A stretch of 64,000 nt of DNA, from NCBI GenBank assembly GCA_017432615.1, contig JAFRIV010000031.1, positions 1-64,000 of the forward strand, in the 5' to 3' direction. This stretch comes from Oscillospiraceae bacterium. GTDB taxonomy: Bacteria > Bacillota > Clostridia > Oscillospirales > Oscillospiraceae. Made by a program: the position numbers and the translations under genes. Shown piece by piece: positions 48,950-58,205 of the stretch. A model generated the notes under the pieces. That model was not told the DNA's origin. It saw only the letters and a program-made list of their open reading frames with translations, and did not search any database. Positions within the stretch are counted from its first letter, which is position 1. The number at the start of each line of letters is the position of its first letter.

Positions 48950-49678
48950 ATGAATCCCGTAATTCAATCACTGTTTGACCGCAAGTCTGTCCGTGCATAC
49001 ACCGACCGGGAGATTTCAGAGCAGGATGCTGAACTGATACTCACCGCCGCGACCCGGGCACCGACGCCGGGTAACCAGCAGCTTTACACCATCCTGCGGA
49101 TCACCGACCCGGAACTGAAGCACCGGCTGAGCATCTCATGCGACAACCAGCCCTTTATTGAAAAGGCTAAGCTTGTCCTGGTGTTCTGCGCGGACTGCCT
49201 GAAATGGGTTAACGCATACAAGGCAGGCGGATGCGCTCCCAGGAAGCCGGATGTCGGGGACTTGATGCTGGCTGTATGCGATGCGAACATCGCAGCTCAG
49301 AACGCGGTTACCGCTGCCGAGTCGCTTGGGATCGGTTCCTGTTATATTGGAGACATCATGGAAAACATTGAGACCCAGCAGGATATCCTGGGTCTGCCAA
49401 AGTATGTCTTCCCGGCAGCAATGCTGGTGTTTGGATACCCGACAGAACAGCAGAAGGCACGGGAAAAGCCGGCGCGCTTCGATCTGAAATACATCGTTCG
49501 GGAAAACACGTATCACGAACTGGACGATTCGGAACTGAAGGAGATGTTCACGGAGAGAATCGGCGACCGTTCTTTTGAGGACTGGATGAAAGCATTCTGT
49601 GAGCGCAAGTACAATTCGGGCTTCTCCAGGGAGATGTCCCGTTCCGTACGAAAAGTCATTGACAGTTTTTGTGACTGA
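48950..49678 (+). CDS. Nitroreductase family flavoprotein
   Basis: 242 aa. The N-terminal DRKSVRAYTDREISEQD is the FMN-binding Arg-rich start. GIGSCYIGDIMEN (near residue 125) and the GYPTEQQKAREKPARF stretch fit the NfsA/FRP-like group using NADPH. A typical role is reduction of nitro compounds or quinones. Preceded by GGGGAGG. Confidence 0.9.
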   Translation: MNPVIQSLFDRKSVRAYTDREISEQDAELILTAATRAPTPGNQQLYTILRITDPELKHRLSISCDNQPFIEKAKLVLVFCADCLKWVNAYKAGGCAPRKPDVGDLMLAVCDANIAAQNAVTAAESLGIGSCYIGDIMENIETQQDILGLPKYVFPAAMLVFGYPTEQQKAREKPARFDLKYIVRENTYHELDDSELKEMFTERIGDRSFEDWMKAFCERKYNSGFSREMSRSVRKVIDSFCD

Positions 49679-50086
49679 AGCTAAAGGAAAAGCAGCCCCG
49701 GCTATTATATAGAGACTCGCTGGTGTCGTTTCCACGGCGGATTGCCCGATCAAGGGCCATTACTGTGGCGATGGCACCATCGTTTTTTCTGTGGACCTTG
49801 CTTTGTCTGGCTTGATATTCCAGGAAAGATCGGTCCGGATACAGATCCGGAAAACGGGAAAAAACCTGCCGAAAAACCGGGCGGCCGTGATGCGGCAGGA
49901 ATTGCGGCTGATTTTATAAGAATTTAAAATTCAGCCGAACACAGCAGAGAAGGTGTTCGTGCTCTTTATCAAACGGAAAGATATAAAAACGCCGAATCAT
50001 CATTCTTGCGCAAGCATTTGAATATGACACGTGTTCCGAGTATCTTAGAAACAATACTTGCAGTAAAGCAGATATCTCCGCACAGA
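49679..50086. other. Gap with weak terminator
   Basis: 408 bp. CGATG-GCAC-CATCG followed by TTTTTT (49767-49789) may end the nitroreductase transcript. A 60-codon open frame near 49742-49927 has no ribosome site. Nothing else recognised. Confidence 0.45.
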
Positions 50087-50605
50087 TCAATCATCCTGCG
50101 TTGTTTTCCCGAGCAATCTAAGTTTGAATTTCCTTATTTTTGCCGCATACTTGCTTGTAAAAACCACGCCGAGAATAACCATACCAAATGCAATGCCAAG
50201 GCCGAAACTACCGATGCCTTCGTAAGGCGATGTCTTATCAAGACCAAGATATGTAATCACAAGGAATGTGGCAAATCCGATTAATCCTGCAATAAACAAC
50301 CAGTGCATCCTGCGCAACAGTCTCGTTTTTTCCTCATTGCTGTAATCCGCGACCTGTAATACAGTCTCTTTCAATTCTTCGTTCATGCGCTCACTTTTCC
50401 TTTCACCGCTTAAAATATCTCGGAGATCGACTTCGTAAAGATCTGACAATTCCATTAAAATATCAAGATCTGGCATATTGGTTCCCGTCTCCCAACGCGA
50501 TACCGTTCTGCGTGAGACGTTCAACTTCTCTGCGAGTTCTTCCTGAGTGAATCCATTTTCTTTTCGAAGCAGTTGCAGAAATTTACCGGTTTTGACAAGA
50601 TCCAT
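50087..50605 (-). CDS. XRE-family regulator with C-terminal membrane helices
   Basis: 172 aa. The HTH occupies residues 8-62 (GFTQEELAEKLNVSRRTVSR, then WETGTNMPDLDILMELSDLY). After a short linker, two hydrophobic helices follow (about 105-124 and 132-155). This layout is frequent in Clostridia and suggests a membrane-tethered regulator. Target genes unknown. Confidence 0.87.
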   Translation of the reverse strand: MDLVKTGKFLQLLRKENGFTQEELAEKLNVSRRTVSRWETGTNMPDLDILMELSDLYEVDLRDILSGERKSERMNEELKETVLQVADYSNEEKTRLLRRMHWLFIAGLIGFATFLVITYLGLDKTSPYEGIGSFGLGIAFGMVILGVVFTSKYAAKIRKFKLRLLGKTTQDD

Positions 50606-50793
50606 ATTCTGTCGGCCTCCTTTCTGGCTTAAGCCTAACTCAATTTAATCATTAAAAACAGGACACAAAGTGAGCAAATGCCCCGTTTCACAAGATGAGA
50701 CAATCTATGTCTCACAAAAAACACTGGTTTTCCGATACTAGGGAAACACCGACGGCGGCAAAGTCGATTGTTTCTGTAGTCATAATACTTACT

Positions 50794-52005
50794 CTAGTCT
50801 CTCAGCTTTGTAATATCTTGATCATTTTGAGCTACAATGTTTTCGTATCCTTCCGGATCAGTATCTCCTTCTGTACTGATCAGGAGAATGATCGATTCTT
50901 CGTTGATTCCCATTTCTCTTTTCATGGAATCGTCTTTGATGATCTCCCTGAGCACGCCAAATGTCACTGCACCGCTTTCACCGGCCACCACGCGCTCTTC
51001 TTCCTTTGGGAACCGAGCAAGCTCACGCATTGCATTCTCTGACACTTCATCGGTGCAGGCACAGTAGAAGCCGGCTCTGTCGCGGATGATTGGCCATGTG
51101 ATGGTGCAGGGAGTTCCGCAGTTCAGCCCGGCCATGATCGTTACAGGATCTCCTGAGACGGAGCGGATGTTCCCGTCTCCGGCTTTTGCGGATTCATAGA
51201 GACATGCGACCATTGACGGCTCAACGATCGTGAAGACAGGCTCTTTCGCAGCAAAAACATTGGACAGATAACCCAGGATCCCGCCTGCCATTGCTCCAAC
51301 ACCGGCCTGCAGAAACACATGCGTCGGAACGTCTCCGTCAAGCTGCTCGCAGATCTCTGCGCCCATTGTGAGATACCCTTCTACGATCCACTGCGGAATC
51401 TTCTCATAGCCTTCCCACGATGTATCCTGGATCAGTGTCCATCCGTTTTCTTCGGCTTGTCTCCTGGCGAACTGGACGACTTTGTCATAGTTGAGATCAC
51501 AGATGACGGCTTTCTCTGCACCCGCATCTTCGATCGCTTTTCTGCGTGCTTCCGCGGAACCTGCCGGCATGAAGACATATGCCTTGCATCCAAACAGGCT
51601 CGAAGCCCAGGCGACACCTCTCCCGTGATTTCCGTCCGTTGCAGTGACAAACACCACGTCACTGCATTTTTCCCGGATTTCCTCTGTCGTGAAGTCGCTG
51701 AAGACCGCGTCCCTGTGATCCAGGCCCAGTTTTTCACATAAGACCCTGAATACAGCGTAGCTTCCGCCAAGCCCCTTGAATGCCTTCAATCCGAATCTCG
51801 TTGATTCATCCTTGAGATGGATTGCTTTCACACCGAGTTCCTCTGCAGCAGTCCGAAGAGAAACAAGCTTTGTCTTTTCGTACATCGGGAGACTCCTGTG
51901 AAAGCGCAGCGCATTTTCTGCAGCCTCCTGATCAAAAGGAGAACCTGGAGTTCCTTTCATGTCTGTTGATAATACTATGGTGTTTGTTATTTTTGTCTCT
52001 TTCAT
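50794..52005 (-). CDS. dpaL: Diaminopropionate ammonia-lyase
   Basis: 403 aa from ATG 52005. PLP-lysine motif RFGLKAFKGLGGSYA (Lys near residue 75), phosphate-binding and base elements TDGNHGRGVAWAS, and the conserved GLNCGTPCTITWP match DpaL/YgeX. Converts 2,3-diaminopropionate to pyruvate and two ammonia. It stands alone here, without the purine-degradation neighbours seen in E. coli, so it is probably catabolic or detoxifying. Confidence 0.92.
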   Translation of the reverse strand: MKETKITNTIVLSTDMKGTPGSPFDQEAAENALRFHRSLPMYEKTKLVSLRTAAEELGVKAIHLKDESTRFGLKAFKGLGGSYAVFRVLCEKLGLDHRDAVFSDFTTEEIREKCSDVVFVTATDGNHGRGVAWASSLFGCKAYVFMPAGSAEARRKAIEDAGAEKAVICDLNYDKVVQFARRQAEENGWTLIQDTSWEGYEKIPQWIVEGYLTMGAEICEQLDGDVPTHVFLQAGVGAMAGGILGYLSNVFAAKEPVFTIVEPSMVACLYESAKAGDGNIRSVSGDPVTIMAGLNCGTPCTITWPIIRDRAGFYCACTDEVSENAMRELARFPKEEERVVAGESGAVTFGVLREIIKDDSMKREMGINEESIILLISTEGDTDPEGYENIVAQNDQDITKLRD

Positions 52006-52105
52006 CTTGAAAACCACTTTTTCTGTCAGTTAACTGTTTAGTATCTCCAAATCCCGAGTAGTTGAGATGGAGTATATCATAAATCCCGGGCTTTCGGAAG
52101 AGGCT

Positions 52106-52405
52106 TTATAGTCTCCCCTGCCTGTAAGTGAAGGTCGTGCCTCCTTCTCCCATGACAGATACAGAGTTCTCCCCATGCCGCAGCTCCTGTTCTGGGATCT
52201 CCCATGTGCCTGCGCTGATGGTTTTCTGGAAGGACTCTCCGTCAATCGCCCAACGGAGGGTGGCTTCCGCTGTAGTCGTGATGACTGGTACGGCAGGTAT
52301 GAAGTCATTATGGAGAGTGACTGTGCCGCTGTCGTTGATGGTCATGACCGTCTCATCCGTATGGTAGAAAAACGCATCCCCGTCCGTGCAGGATAACTCA
52401 AGCAT
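52106..52405 (-). pseudogene. Phage distal-tail (Dit)-like C-terminal remnant
   Basis: 99 codons of a beta-rich segment resembling the C-terminal domain of siphophage distal tail proteins (NDFIPAVPVITTTAEATLRW; GENSVSVMGEGGTTFTYRQG). No N-terminal tail part and no other phage genes are present. Together with the tRNA-like scrap at 52613 it marks an excised or decayed prophage. Confidence 0.6.
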
Positions 52406-52571
52406 TCCCTTGCCCGTAACACATCATTGACAAACCTACAGATTTTTCAAAGATTGCACCCACCTGTCTCGCTTTGCACCTGTATCAAGGGTTTTCCCGG
52501 GTAGATACGCAAAAAATACACTGGCTATTGTATCATGTACCAACGTGGCTAAAGACTGCTGTTTTAACAAA

Positions 52572-52612
52572 AAAGTAGGATTGCTATCTTGTTAAAATAG
52601 CAATCCTATTCT
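52572..52612 (+). terminator. Strong hairpin
   Basis: TAGGATTGCTAT pairs with ATAGCAATCCTA around CTTGTTAAA, followed by TTCTGG. Possibly a prophage-derived terminator. Confidence 0.5.
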
Positions 52613-52660
52613 GGTTGTGCGGAAAGGGTTTGAACCGGCGGTCTCCGGATCATGAGTCTG
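52613..52660 (-). other. tRNA-like fragment, possible attachment-site scar
   Basis: The minus strand reads CTCATGATCCGGAGACCGCC then GGTTCAAACCC, which resembles an anticodon loop with CAT and the T arm of a Met/Ile-type tRNA. Stems are broken, so it is not a working tRNA. A location between a phage remnant and core genes fits an old att site. Confidence 0.35.
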
Positions 52661-52698
52661 ATTGGAATAAGTGAACTTTCCAGTTCTGTCAGGTCATT

Positions 52699-53208
52699 TT
52701 ATGCTTTGCTTTCCCCCGTATCCTGCTTCCGGACGCTGCGGATATGCCTGCCGCAGCACTGCAGGACCAGGCTTGTCCCGGCAGGAGGGAATCCTTTTGC
52801 TTTTTCTGTGTTCAGATACAGAACGTGGTCCTCCTGATCTTCATCAAACTGAATATGCACGGGGAAAACCATGGCCCCATCCCGGAGCTCTGCTTCTTCT
52901 GAAACCGAGAGGATCGTACCGCGGATCTCCTGCTCCAGTCTTGTATCCAGATCCTTCAGGAACCTTCGGTATTGAAGGTCCGGCAGGATCGCAAAGGTGA
53001 TCCCAAAACAGCCTGCCGCAAAGCAGGCTGCGCCGCTGAGCATGGCCCCCCATTTGATGCGGCTGATGAAGCACGCAATATATACTGCCAGAAGCAGCAG
53101 AAGGATCATCCCCAGCAGTATGCTCTTTTTTCTGATCCTTCGGTCGATAAGAATATGATCCTGATTGGAATACATAGCTATCCTCTTTGTATTTTTATGG
53201 TGCGGCAT
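52699..53208 (-). CDS. Two-helix membrane protein of unknown function
   Basis: 169 aa: a polar N-terminus, two hydrophobic helices (about 30-48 and 55-75), then a cytoplasmic beta-rich part. It overlaps the preceding gene by 14 bp on the same strand, so the two are coupled. No family recognised. Confidence 0.65.
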   Translation of the reverse strand: MPHHKNTKRIAMYSNQDHILIDRRIRKKSILLGMILLLLLAVYIACFISRIKWGAMLSGAACFAAGCFGITFAILPDLQYRRFLKDLDTRLEQEIRGTILSVSEEAELRDGAMVFPVHIQFDEDQEDHVLYLNTEKAKGFPPAGTSLVLQCCGRHIRSVRKQDTGESKA

Positions 53209-53866
53209 TCAGGCTCTGAAGGGAATGTACCAGGATCTCCAGGCAATACAGTGTGGTGTCCCGATTGGTCCCGTTTGCGGCAACGGCAAGAGTGGATCCT
53301 TCATTATAAAACGCTCCCATTTCCGATAAGGCCTCCAGCGTATCAATCTTTAGGCCTGCAAGAAATGTGAATTTCTCCCCTGTCTCCTCATCCGTATAAT
53401 CGGCATAATAAGGTTCCAGGGGGCAGTCGTTCATCCAGCCCTCTTCCACCGGTCCGTCCAGGGGCAGAAGCGCCCCTCCCGCTACCAGCTGATCCATCAC
53501 CGTCTTGCTGGCAAGGAAGGCATCCCCCTCTCCTACAGACAGTTTTGCCATCAGCACCATAGGGCCTGAATAGTCCATATCCGGTTCATAATACGGGATA
53601 CTCTGAAACTCCACCGTTTTCAGCTTTGGATCGAACTTTTTCCCCTGGGTCAACATTTCCTCTGCGATGCCTTCCAGCGCTTCCGGGTTTGAATAGCTGC
53701 CCGCAAGGTAAATGATGACCGCCTGCTCTGCAGGGACAGCAGGGGTTGTGACGGTCCACAGCAATTCCGTTCCGAACAGGCACGCTGCGATTCCGATCAG
53801 GTAAACTGCTCCGTACTTCCTCAGATGTTCTAAAAAAGCACGGATGGTCAATTTGGTGTCAGGCAT
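53195..53866 (-). CDS. Membrane-anchored extracytoplasmic protein of unknown function
   Basis: 223 aa. One N-terminal helix (about 19-40, YLIGIAACLFGTELLWTVTT) anchors an outside domain with alternating strands that looks like part of a substrate-binding fold (YLAGSYSNPEALEGIAEEML; VGEGDAFLASKTVMDQL). Driven by a good promoter. Family not recognised; works with the downstream gene by overlap. Confidence 0.65.
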   Translation of the reverse strand: MPDTKLTIRAFLEHLRKYGAVYLIGIAACLFGTELLWTVTTPAVPAEQAVIIYLAGSYSNPEALEGIAEEMLTQGKKFDPKLKTVEFQSIPYYEPDMDYSGPMVLMAKLSVGEGDAFLASKTVMDQLVAGGALLPLDGPVEEGWMNDCPLEPYYADYTDEETGEKFTFLAGLKIDTLEALSEMGAFYNEGSTLAVAANGTNRDTTLYCLEILVHSLQSLNAAP

Positions 53867-53985
53867 ATGTCGTTCCTTCTCAGCAGGTATACTTGGATAT
53901 ACTCGGGTGCAGGCTGAAAATGCCGGGAAAGTCTGTTTTTCAGCGTCTGCGATCCCATAATGCCGGTGTTTCCTCGTTGTTTTCC

Positions 53986-54014
53986 TTTATAACACATTCA
54001 ATTTCTGTTGTCAA
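53986..54014 (-). promoter_or_regulatory. SigA-type promoter
   Basis: Minus strand TTGACA (54014-54009), 17-bp spacer, TATAAA (53991-53986), upstream of the membrane protein pair. Confidence 0.75.
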
Positions 54015-54199
54015 ACGGCACGGTGAAGATATGCATCACAAAATTATTTATATCTTCGTGCGAAATAATCACACTTTTATTCTAACATGCTTCAAGCAGA
54101 AGCGCTGATTGCTTACCGCAGCCCTCCTTTACCTTGCGTTTTTGCAAGATTGCGGGAGAGCCTTTTTGATTTCTTGCGTAACTGCGGGGTTTTCACGGT

Positions 54200-54520
54200 C
54201 TAAGACTTTTTCTCCGTATATTCAGATGGCAAAGAAAAATCTCCTGGGCCTTTTCGTAATTGTGAGAGTTCGACCAGCACTTTCCAATGGCCGTTTTGCT
54301 TTCCGTTGGCACGGCGGATAAAGCCTTTTTCCTGCAGCGCGACCGTGTGTATTTTGATCGTTCGCTCCGATTTACCAATTGCTGCAGCAAGATCTTTTTG
54401 CGTGATCGCCGGATTTAATGATTTGACGCTTACGATCTAAAAGTCGTTGCAGTAACATAGCCGGCCTGGCTGTAAAATATTCCCGATAAAGCAAAAATGA
54501 ACTCAGGAAAGGTCCTGTAT
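54200..54520 (-). pseudogene. Frameshifted C-terminal winged-helix of a RecG-like/AlbA-type protein
   Basis: One frame reads LLQRLLDRKRQIIKS; another continues with NPAITQKDLAAAIGKSERTI and LQEKGFIRRANGKQNGHWKV to a stop at 54200. Together they match the C-terminal helix-turn-helix of divergent-AAA proteins. The frame break and lack of a start mark a dead remnant. Confidence 0.55.
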
Positions 54521-54594
54521 GTGCAGGGCATCTCATGAGTTCATCCTGTTTCCGGTCAGTATTCTCGATATCGGGATGGTGGTGCAGAGGATCC

Positions 54595-54837
54595 TTACGG
54601 AATCTCCCTGTACATACCGGAAGCATCCGCCTTGGAAACATTGTCTTCCGTAGACAGCACTTCCACCTTCAGCGTCCTCTTCCCCAGATTCAGCTGGATC
54701 ACATCTCCGGGTTTCACCTGGTATCCGGCTTTCTGCTCCCTTCCGTTTACCAGAATGCATGCTTCATCACAGGCCTCATTGGCGACCGTACGCCGTTTGA
54801 TCAGCCGTGAGACTTTCAGGTATTTGTCCAGACGCAT
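54595..54837 (-). CDS. rqcP: S4-domain RNA-binding protein RqcP
   Basis: 80 aa. The S4 fold MRLDKYLKVSRLIKRRTVAN is at the N-terminus and GDVIQLNLGKRTLKVEVL at the end. RqcP (formerly YabO) acts with RqcH in ribosome-associated quality control, adding Ala tails on stalled peptides. Next to a SpoVB/YabM-like flippase, as in Bacillus yabM-yabN-yabO, which supports the identity. Confidence 0.9.
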   Translation of the reverse strand: MRLDKYLKVSRLIKRRTVANEACDEACILVNGREQKAGYQVKPGDVIQLNLGKRTLKVEVLSTEDNVSKADASGMYREIP

Positions 54838-54848
54838 AGGCTCTCCTT

Positions 54849-56474
54849 TCAGCGCATATGCAGCACCGCTGCGATTTTTTCTCCCTTCGGAAGCATCTTC
54901 ATATCTTCCCTGGTAACCCCTCTTGTCCGAATAACCGCCGCAAAGTAAATGATCACACCCGCGGCGACCCCGGCCGCCATGCTTACCGTCATTCCGAACC
55001 GGTCACCCGGCCGGAAGAAGCGCTCCGCAAAACGGTAAATGCAGAAAACACTGCCGCCCATAACCGCACTGCAGATCAGCGGCTTTCCCAGCACGCGCCA
55101 CAGGTTGGGCGCTGCTTTCATTTTTGTTCGGATAAAATAATAGTTCATCGCTGCCATGCAGCAGTAACCGGTCAGCGTTCCGATGGGGGCTCCGTAGATG
55201 TTCACGCTTGGAATGGCAATAATGATCCAGTTGATAACGATTTTCAGCAGCGATCCGCTGATAAGCGCGACCATCGGCAGCCTTTCTTTCCCGGCAGCCT
55301 GCAGGATCGCGTTCTGCATCAGTACCGTGCTTACGAAAAATGAGGCAAATCCCATAATGCACAGGATGCCGGGCCCTGCCGGGTCGCTGTTCGGATACAG
55401 AACATTTACCAGAGGAAATGCAAGCACTGCCAGCCCTACTCCCATCGGCAGGGATATCACTGCAGCCAGGCGCATGGCATCCTCGGCGGTTTTTTCCGCT
55501 TCCGGTCTGTTTCCCTGTGCCATGGCCCGGGCTACGGCAGGCACAATGGCAATCGTCAGCGGGGTCATAAATGCCGCAGGCAGGTTGAACAGCGTCTGCA
55601 CTTTCCCGTAAACTCCGTACAGCACTCCCGCCTGGTGCTCGGAAAATCCCGCCGCCAGCAGTCTCGTATGGCAGATCCCGGGATCGAAAGACGTCAGGAT
55701 AGACATGATGCTTGCACCCAGCGAGATCGGGATCCCGATGCGCAGCAGGTCTCTCGCGATCTTCCAGGAACTCTCACTGCACTGCTCGACAGTCTGCCCT
55801 CTGGGATGGTTCCTCCATTTATAAAAGAGCATATACCCCAGCGAAATGACCGATCCGATCGACGTGCCGAGGATCGCCCCTGCCGATGCTTCCGGCAGGC
55901 TGTGATGGGTCTTCACCAGATAGTTTGCGATCAGCAGTCCGGAAATAGCTTTAAACAGGACCTCCAGCACTTCATCGATGGTTGTCGGGATCATATTCCC
56001 GTTCCCCTGATAATAACCCCGATAGGCCGACACGAAACACACCAGCAGGATGCACGGGGCCATTGCCCGCACGCTCATCGCGGCATCCGGCTTCCTCAGA
56101 TAGGAAAAGGCAAGCCAGTGATTCCCGAAAAACATAATGCCGGAAAAAACGATTCCGATAAAGCCAAACGTCCAGATCGCCGTGCGGAATGTTTTCTCCT
56201 TGCGCGCAGTCAGCCCGTTGGCATCCGCCTCGGCAATCAGTCGTGACAGAGCTACCGGGAGTCCCGCCGTCGAAACGGTAAAAAAGATGTTATAGACATT
56301 GTATGTGGCGACAAAGATCCCGTACCCGTAATCCCCGAGGATATTGCCGAGCGGCACTTTGTACACCAGCCCCAGCAGCTTCATGATCAGGACGCCGACG
56401 GTCAGGATCGCCGCGCCATGCATGAAGTTCTGTTTTTTTTCAGAAGGAGCTTGCATCCGATTCCCCCGCATCAA
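54849..56474 (-). CDS. SpoVB/YabM-like lipid II flippase-family transporter
   Basis: 541 aa, about fourteen membrane helices in MOP/MurJ-like order, with GLVYKVPLGNILGDYGYGIF near the start, typical of Firmicute SpoVB proteins. Moves undecaprenyl-linked cell-wall or exopolysaccharide precursors across the membrane. Ends 12 bp upstream of rqcP on the same strand. Divergent from the gene cassette at 56.7 kb. Confidence 0.9.
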   Translation of the reverse strand: MMRGNRMQAPSEKKQNFMHGAAILTVGVLIMKLLGLVYKVPLGNILGDYGYGIFVATYNVYNIFFTVSTAGLPVALSRLIAEADANGLTARKEKTFRTAIWTFGFIGIVFSGIMFFGNHWLAFSYLRKPDAAMSVRAMAPCILLVCFVSAYRGYYQGNGNMIPTTIDEVLEVLFKAISGLLIANYLVKTHHSLPEASAGAILGTSIGSVISLGYMLFYKWRNHPRGQTVEQCSESSWKIARDLLRIGIPISLGASIMSILTSFDPGICHTRLLAAGFSEHQAGVLYGVYGKVQTLFNLPAAFMTPLTIAIVPAVARAMAQGNRPEAEKTAEDAMRLAAVISLPMGVGLAVLAFPLVNVLYPNSDPAGPGILCIMGFASFFVSTVLMQNAILQAAGKERLPMVALISGSLLKIVINWIIIAIPSVNIYGAPIGTLTGYCCMAAMNYYFIRTKMKAAPNLWRVLGKPLICSAVMGGSVFCIYRFAERFFRPGDRFGMTVSMAAGVAAGVIIYFAAVIRTRGVTREDMKMLPKGEKIAAVLHMR

Positions 56475-56620
56475 ATAATTATCCTGCTCTTAAACATACA
56501 GACTTTTTTATTATAGCTTTTCTCCGGTACTTTGGCAAGGAAAATCCGCCGATTATCCCCTGTTGTCCTTCCGGAACGCCGCAAAACAGAGGGGCTCCCG
56601 ATGATTTTATGAGATACAGC

Positions 56621-56661
56621 TTGCTTTTCTTTCAGGATTAGTTTATAATAACCAATGGTTA
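56621..56661 (+). promoter_or_regulatory. Promoter with 13-bp palindromic operator
   Basis: TTGCTT (56621-56626), 17-bp spacer, TATAAT (56644-56649), overlapping by one base the perfect palindrome TAACCAATGGTTA (56649-56661), a TetR/MarR-like operator position. No regulator gene is adjacent. Confidence 0.7.
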
Positions 56662-56725
56662 GATTGATTTAACTTTCTGTCCCCGGTTGGCAGAAAACTG
56701 CACTGCGTGAAAGGAGTCAGAACTT

Positions 56726-57358
56726 ATGAAATACAGGGGGATGCCCTGGGGGATGTGGAACCTGTTTGCGGGATCCTTCAGGGAGAACCTGACGAAGGTT
56801 TACGGGTTTAAGCCCGAAATTGCAAGAGCAATTACGGAAAAAGCAAAGTCAGAATATAAAAAGATCATCCGAAAACTGCCGGAGTTTGAAAAGACCGACC
56901 GTTTCAAAATGAATATTGTAAGCTGTGCCATGCTTTCCGCCTTTCTTCTGAATTTACCGGAAAAGCCGGGCGTCGAAGAGACAGCGGCGTATTATCGCGC
57001 TTCCATGATGACAGCTTCCATGAAATGGTTCTGCCGCATGAGCGGAAAGAAGAAATTTTCAAGATCCGATATCGCCGGAATGAAGAAAACGGCCGCTTTA
57101 CAGGCAGCGGACCGGAATCCCTATTCCTGGAACATGGAATTTCTGCCTTATCCGGACGGCAGCGGTTATGAGGCGCGGTTCACAAAATGCGGCATCTGCA
57201 CGCTGATGAGGGAACTGGGGCTTTATGATCTGGTTCCTGCCATGTGCCGTCTGGACTACACCATGAGCGAGGCGGGCGGCACGACAGAATTTGTGCGGGA
57301 ATACACACTTGCTTCCGGAGGTCCTTACTGTGACTGCGGATACAGAAGAAAGGGCTGA
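56726..57358 (+). CDS. L-2-amino-thiazoline-4-carboxylic acid (ATC) hydrolase-like
   Basis: 210 aa, preceded by AAAGGAGT. The C-terminus shows TKCGICTLMRELGLYDL, CRLDYTMSEA, EYTLASGGPYCDCGYRR, matching the ATC hydrolase family, which opens ATC toward cysteine. First gene of a four-gene run with methyltransferases, so a role in a small-molecule pathway rather than simple cysteine supply is possible. Confidence 0.8.
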   Translation: MKYRGMPWGMWNLFAGSFRENLTKVYGFKPEIARAITEKAKSEYKKIIRKLPEFEKTDRFKMNIVSCAMLSAFLLNLPEKPGVEETAAYYRASMMTASMKWFCRMSGKKKFSRSDIAGMKKTAALQAADRNPYSWNMEFLPYPDGSGYEARFTKCGICTLMRELGLYDLVPAMCRLDYTMSEAGGTTEFVREYTLASGGPYCDCGYRRKG

Positions 57359-57362
57359 TCTC

Positions 57363-58205
57363 ATGAAATACCATATAGAAAAGAACACGGTTCAGGAGAC
57401 ACTGGTCATTCCTCTTTTCGGGCGGCTCGTTTGCTCCGAACATTATCCGGAACTGTTTTCCGATCCCGAAGCAAAAAGGATCTGCGACAGCCTGGACTAC
57501 GATTTCGCGGAAAAGCGAAAGAAGATGGAATCTGCCGCAGGTCTTTTCGGTGCACTGGAGGTTGCCCAGCGCCAGTATGATCTCCGCTGCGAGGTGGAAG
57601 ACTATCTGAAGCATTGTCCGAAAGCTGCAGTAGTCAACCTGGGCTGCGGTCTGGATGATACCTTCTCCAAAGTCGATAACGGCGAGTGCAAAGGATATAA
57701 CATTGATCTGCCGGATGTGATCCGGGTTCGGAACGACCTCCTCCCGCCGGGCAAACGGGAAAGGAATCTTTCCTGCGATCTGAATGACCCTGCCTGGATG
57801 AACGAGATCGACGCGTCCGGCGGCGCAGTCTTCTTCGCCGCGGGCGTTTTCTGCTATTTCAGAACGGCGGACGTGAAAAAGCTGTTTCGCACAATGGCAG
57901 AACGTTTCCCCGGAGCCGTGCTTGTCTTCGATTCCTGCAATGAGCGCGGTGCGAAGCTGATGCGGAAAACATGGCTGAAGGAGGCCGGGATCACCGATGT
58001 GAGTGCCTTTTTCTCCCTGGAAGACGAGTCGGAGCTTTCGGGATGGAGCGACTGTTTCCTCTCCGTCACAGCCAGAAGCTATATGCGGGGATATCGGGAT
58101 ATCTATAAAAATGTCGGCACTTTCCATAAGCTGATGATTCGTTTCTGTGACGGACTAGTAAAAATGAAGATCATCAGGATCGTTTTCAGAGGGGTAAGCA
58201 AATGA
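57363..58205 (+). CDS. SAM-dependent methyltransferase, TcmP/LCM type
   Basis: 280 aa from ATG 57363. The SAM loop VVNLGCGLDDTFSKVDNGEC and a later YNIDLPDVIRVR match leucine carboxyl/TcmP O-methyltransferases, which methylate carboxyl or phenolic groups. Its last four bases overlap the next gene start. Substrate unknown. Confidence 0.85.
   Translation: MKYHIEKNTVQETLVIPLFGRLVCSEHYPELFSDPEAKRICDSLDYDFAEKRKKMESAAGLFGALEVAQRQYDLRCEVEDYLKHCPKAAVVNLGCGLDDTFSKVDNGECKGYNIDLPDVIRVRNDLLPPGKRERNLSCDLNDPAWMNEIDASGGAVFFAAGVFCYFRTADVKKLFRTMAERFPGAVLVFDSCNERGAKLMRKTWLKEAGITDVSAFFSLEDESELSGWSDCFLSVTARSYMRGYRDIYKNVGTFHKLMIRFCDGLVKMKIIRIVFRGVSK

Noticed and set aside
48662-48967. 101-codon minus-strand frame before the nitroreductase
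   Set aside because: Its end reads like protein, but it has no ribosome site and overlaps the nitroreductase start region; kept only as a possible remnant.
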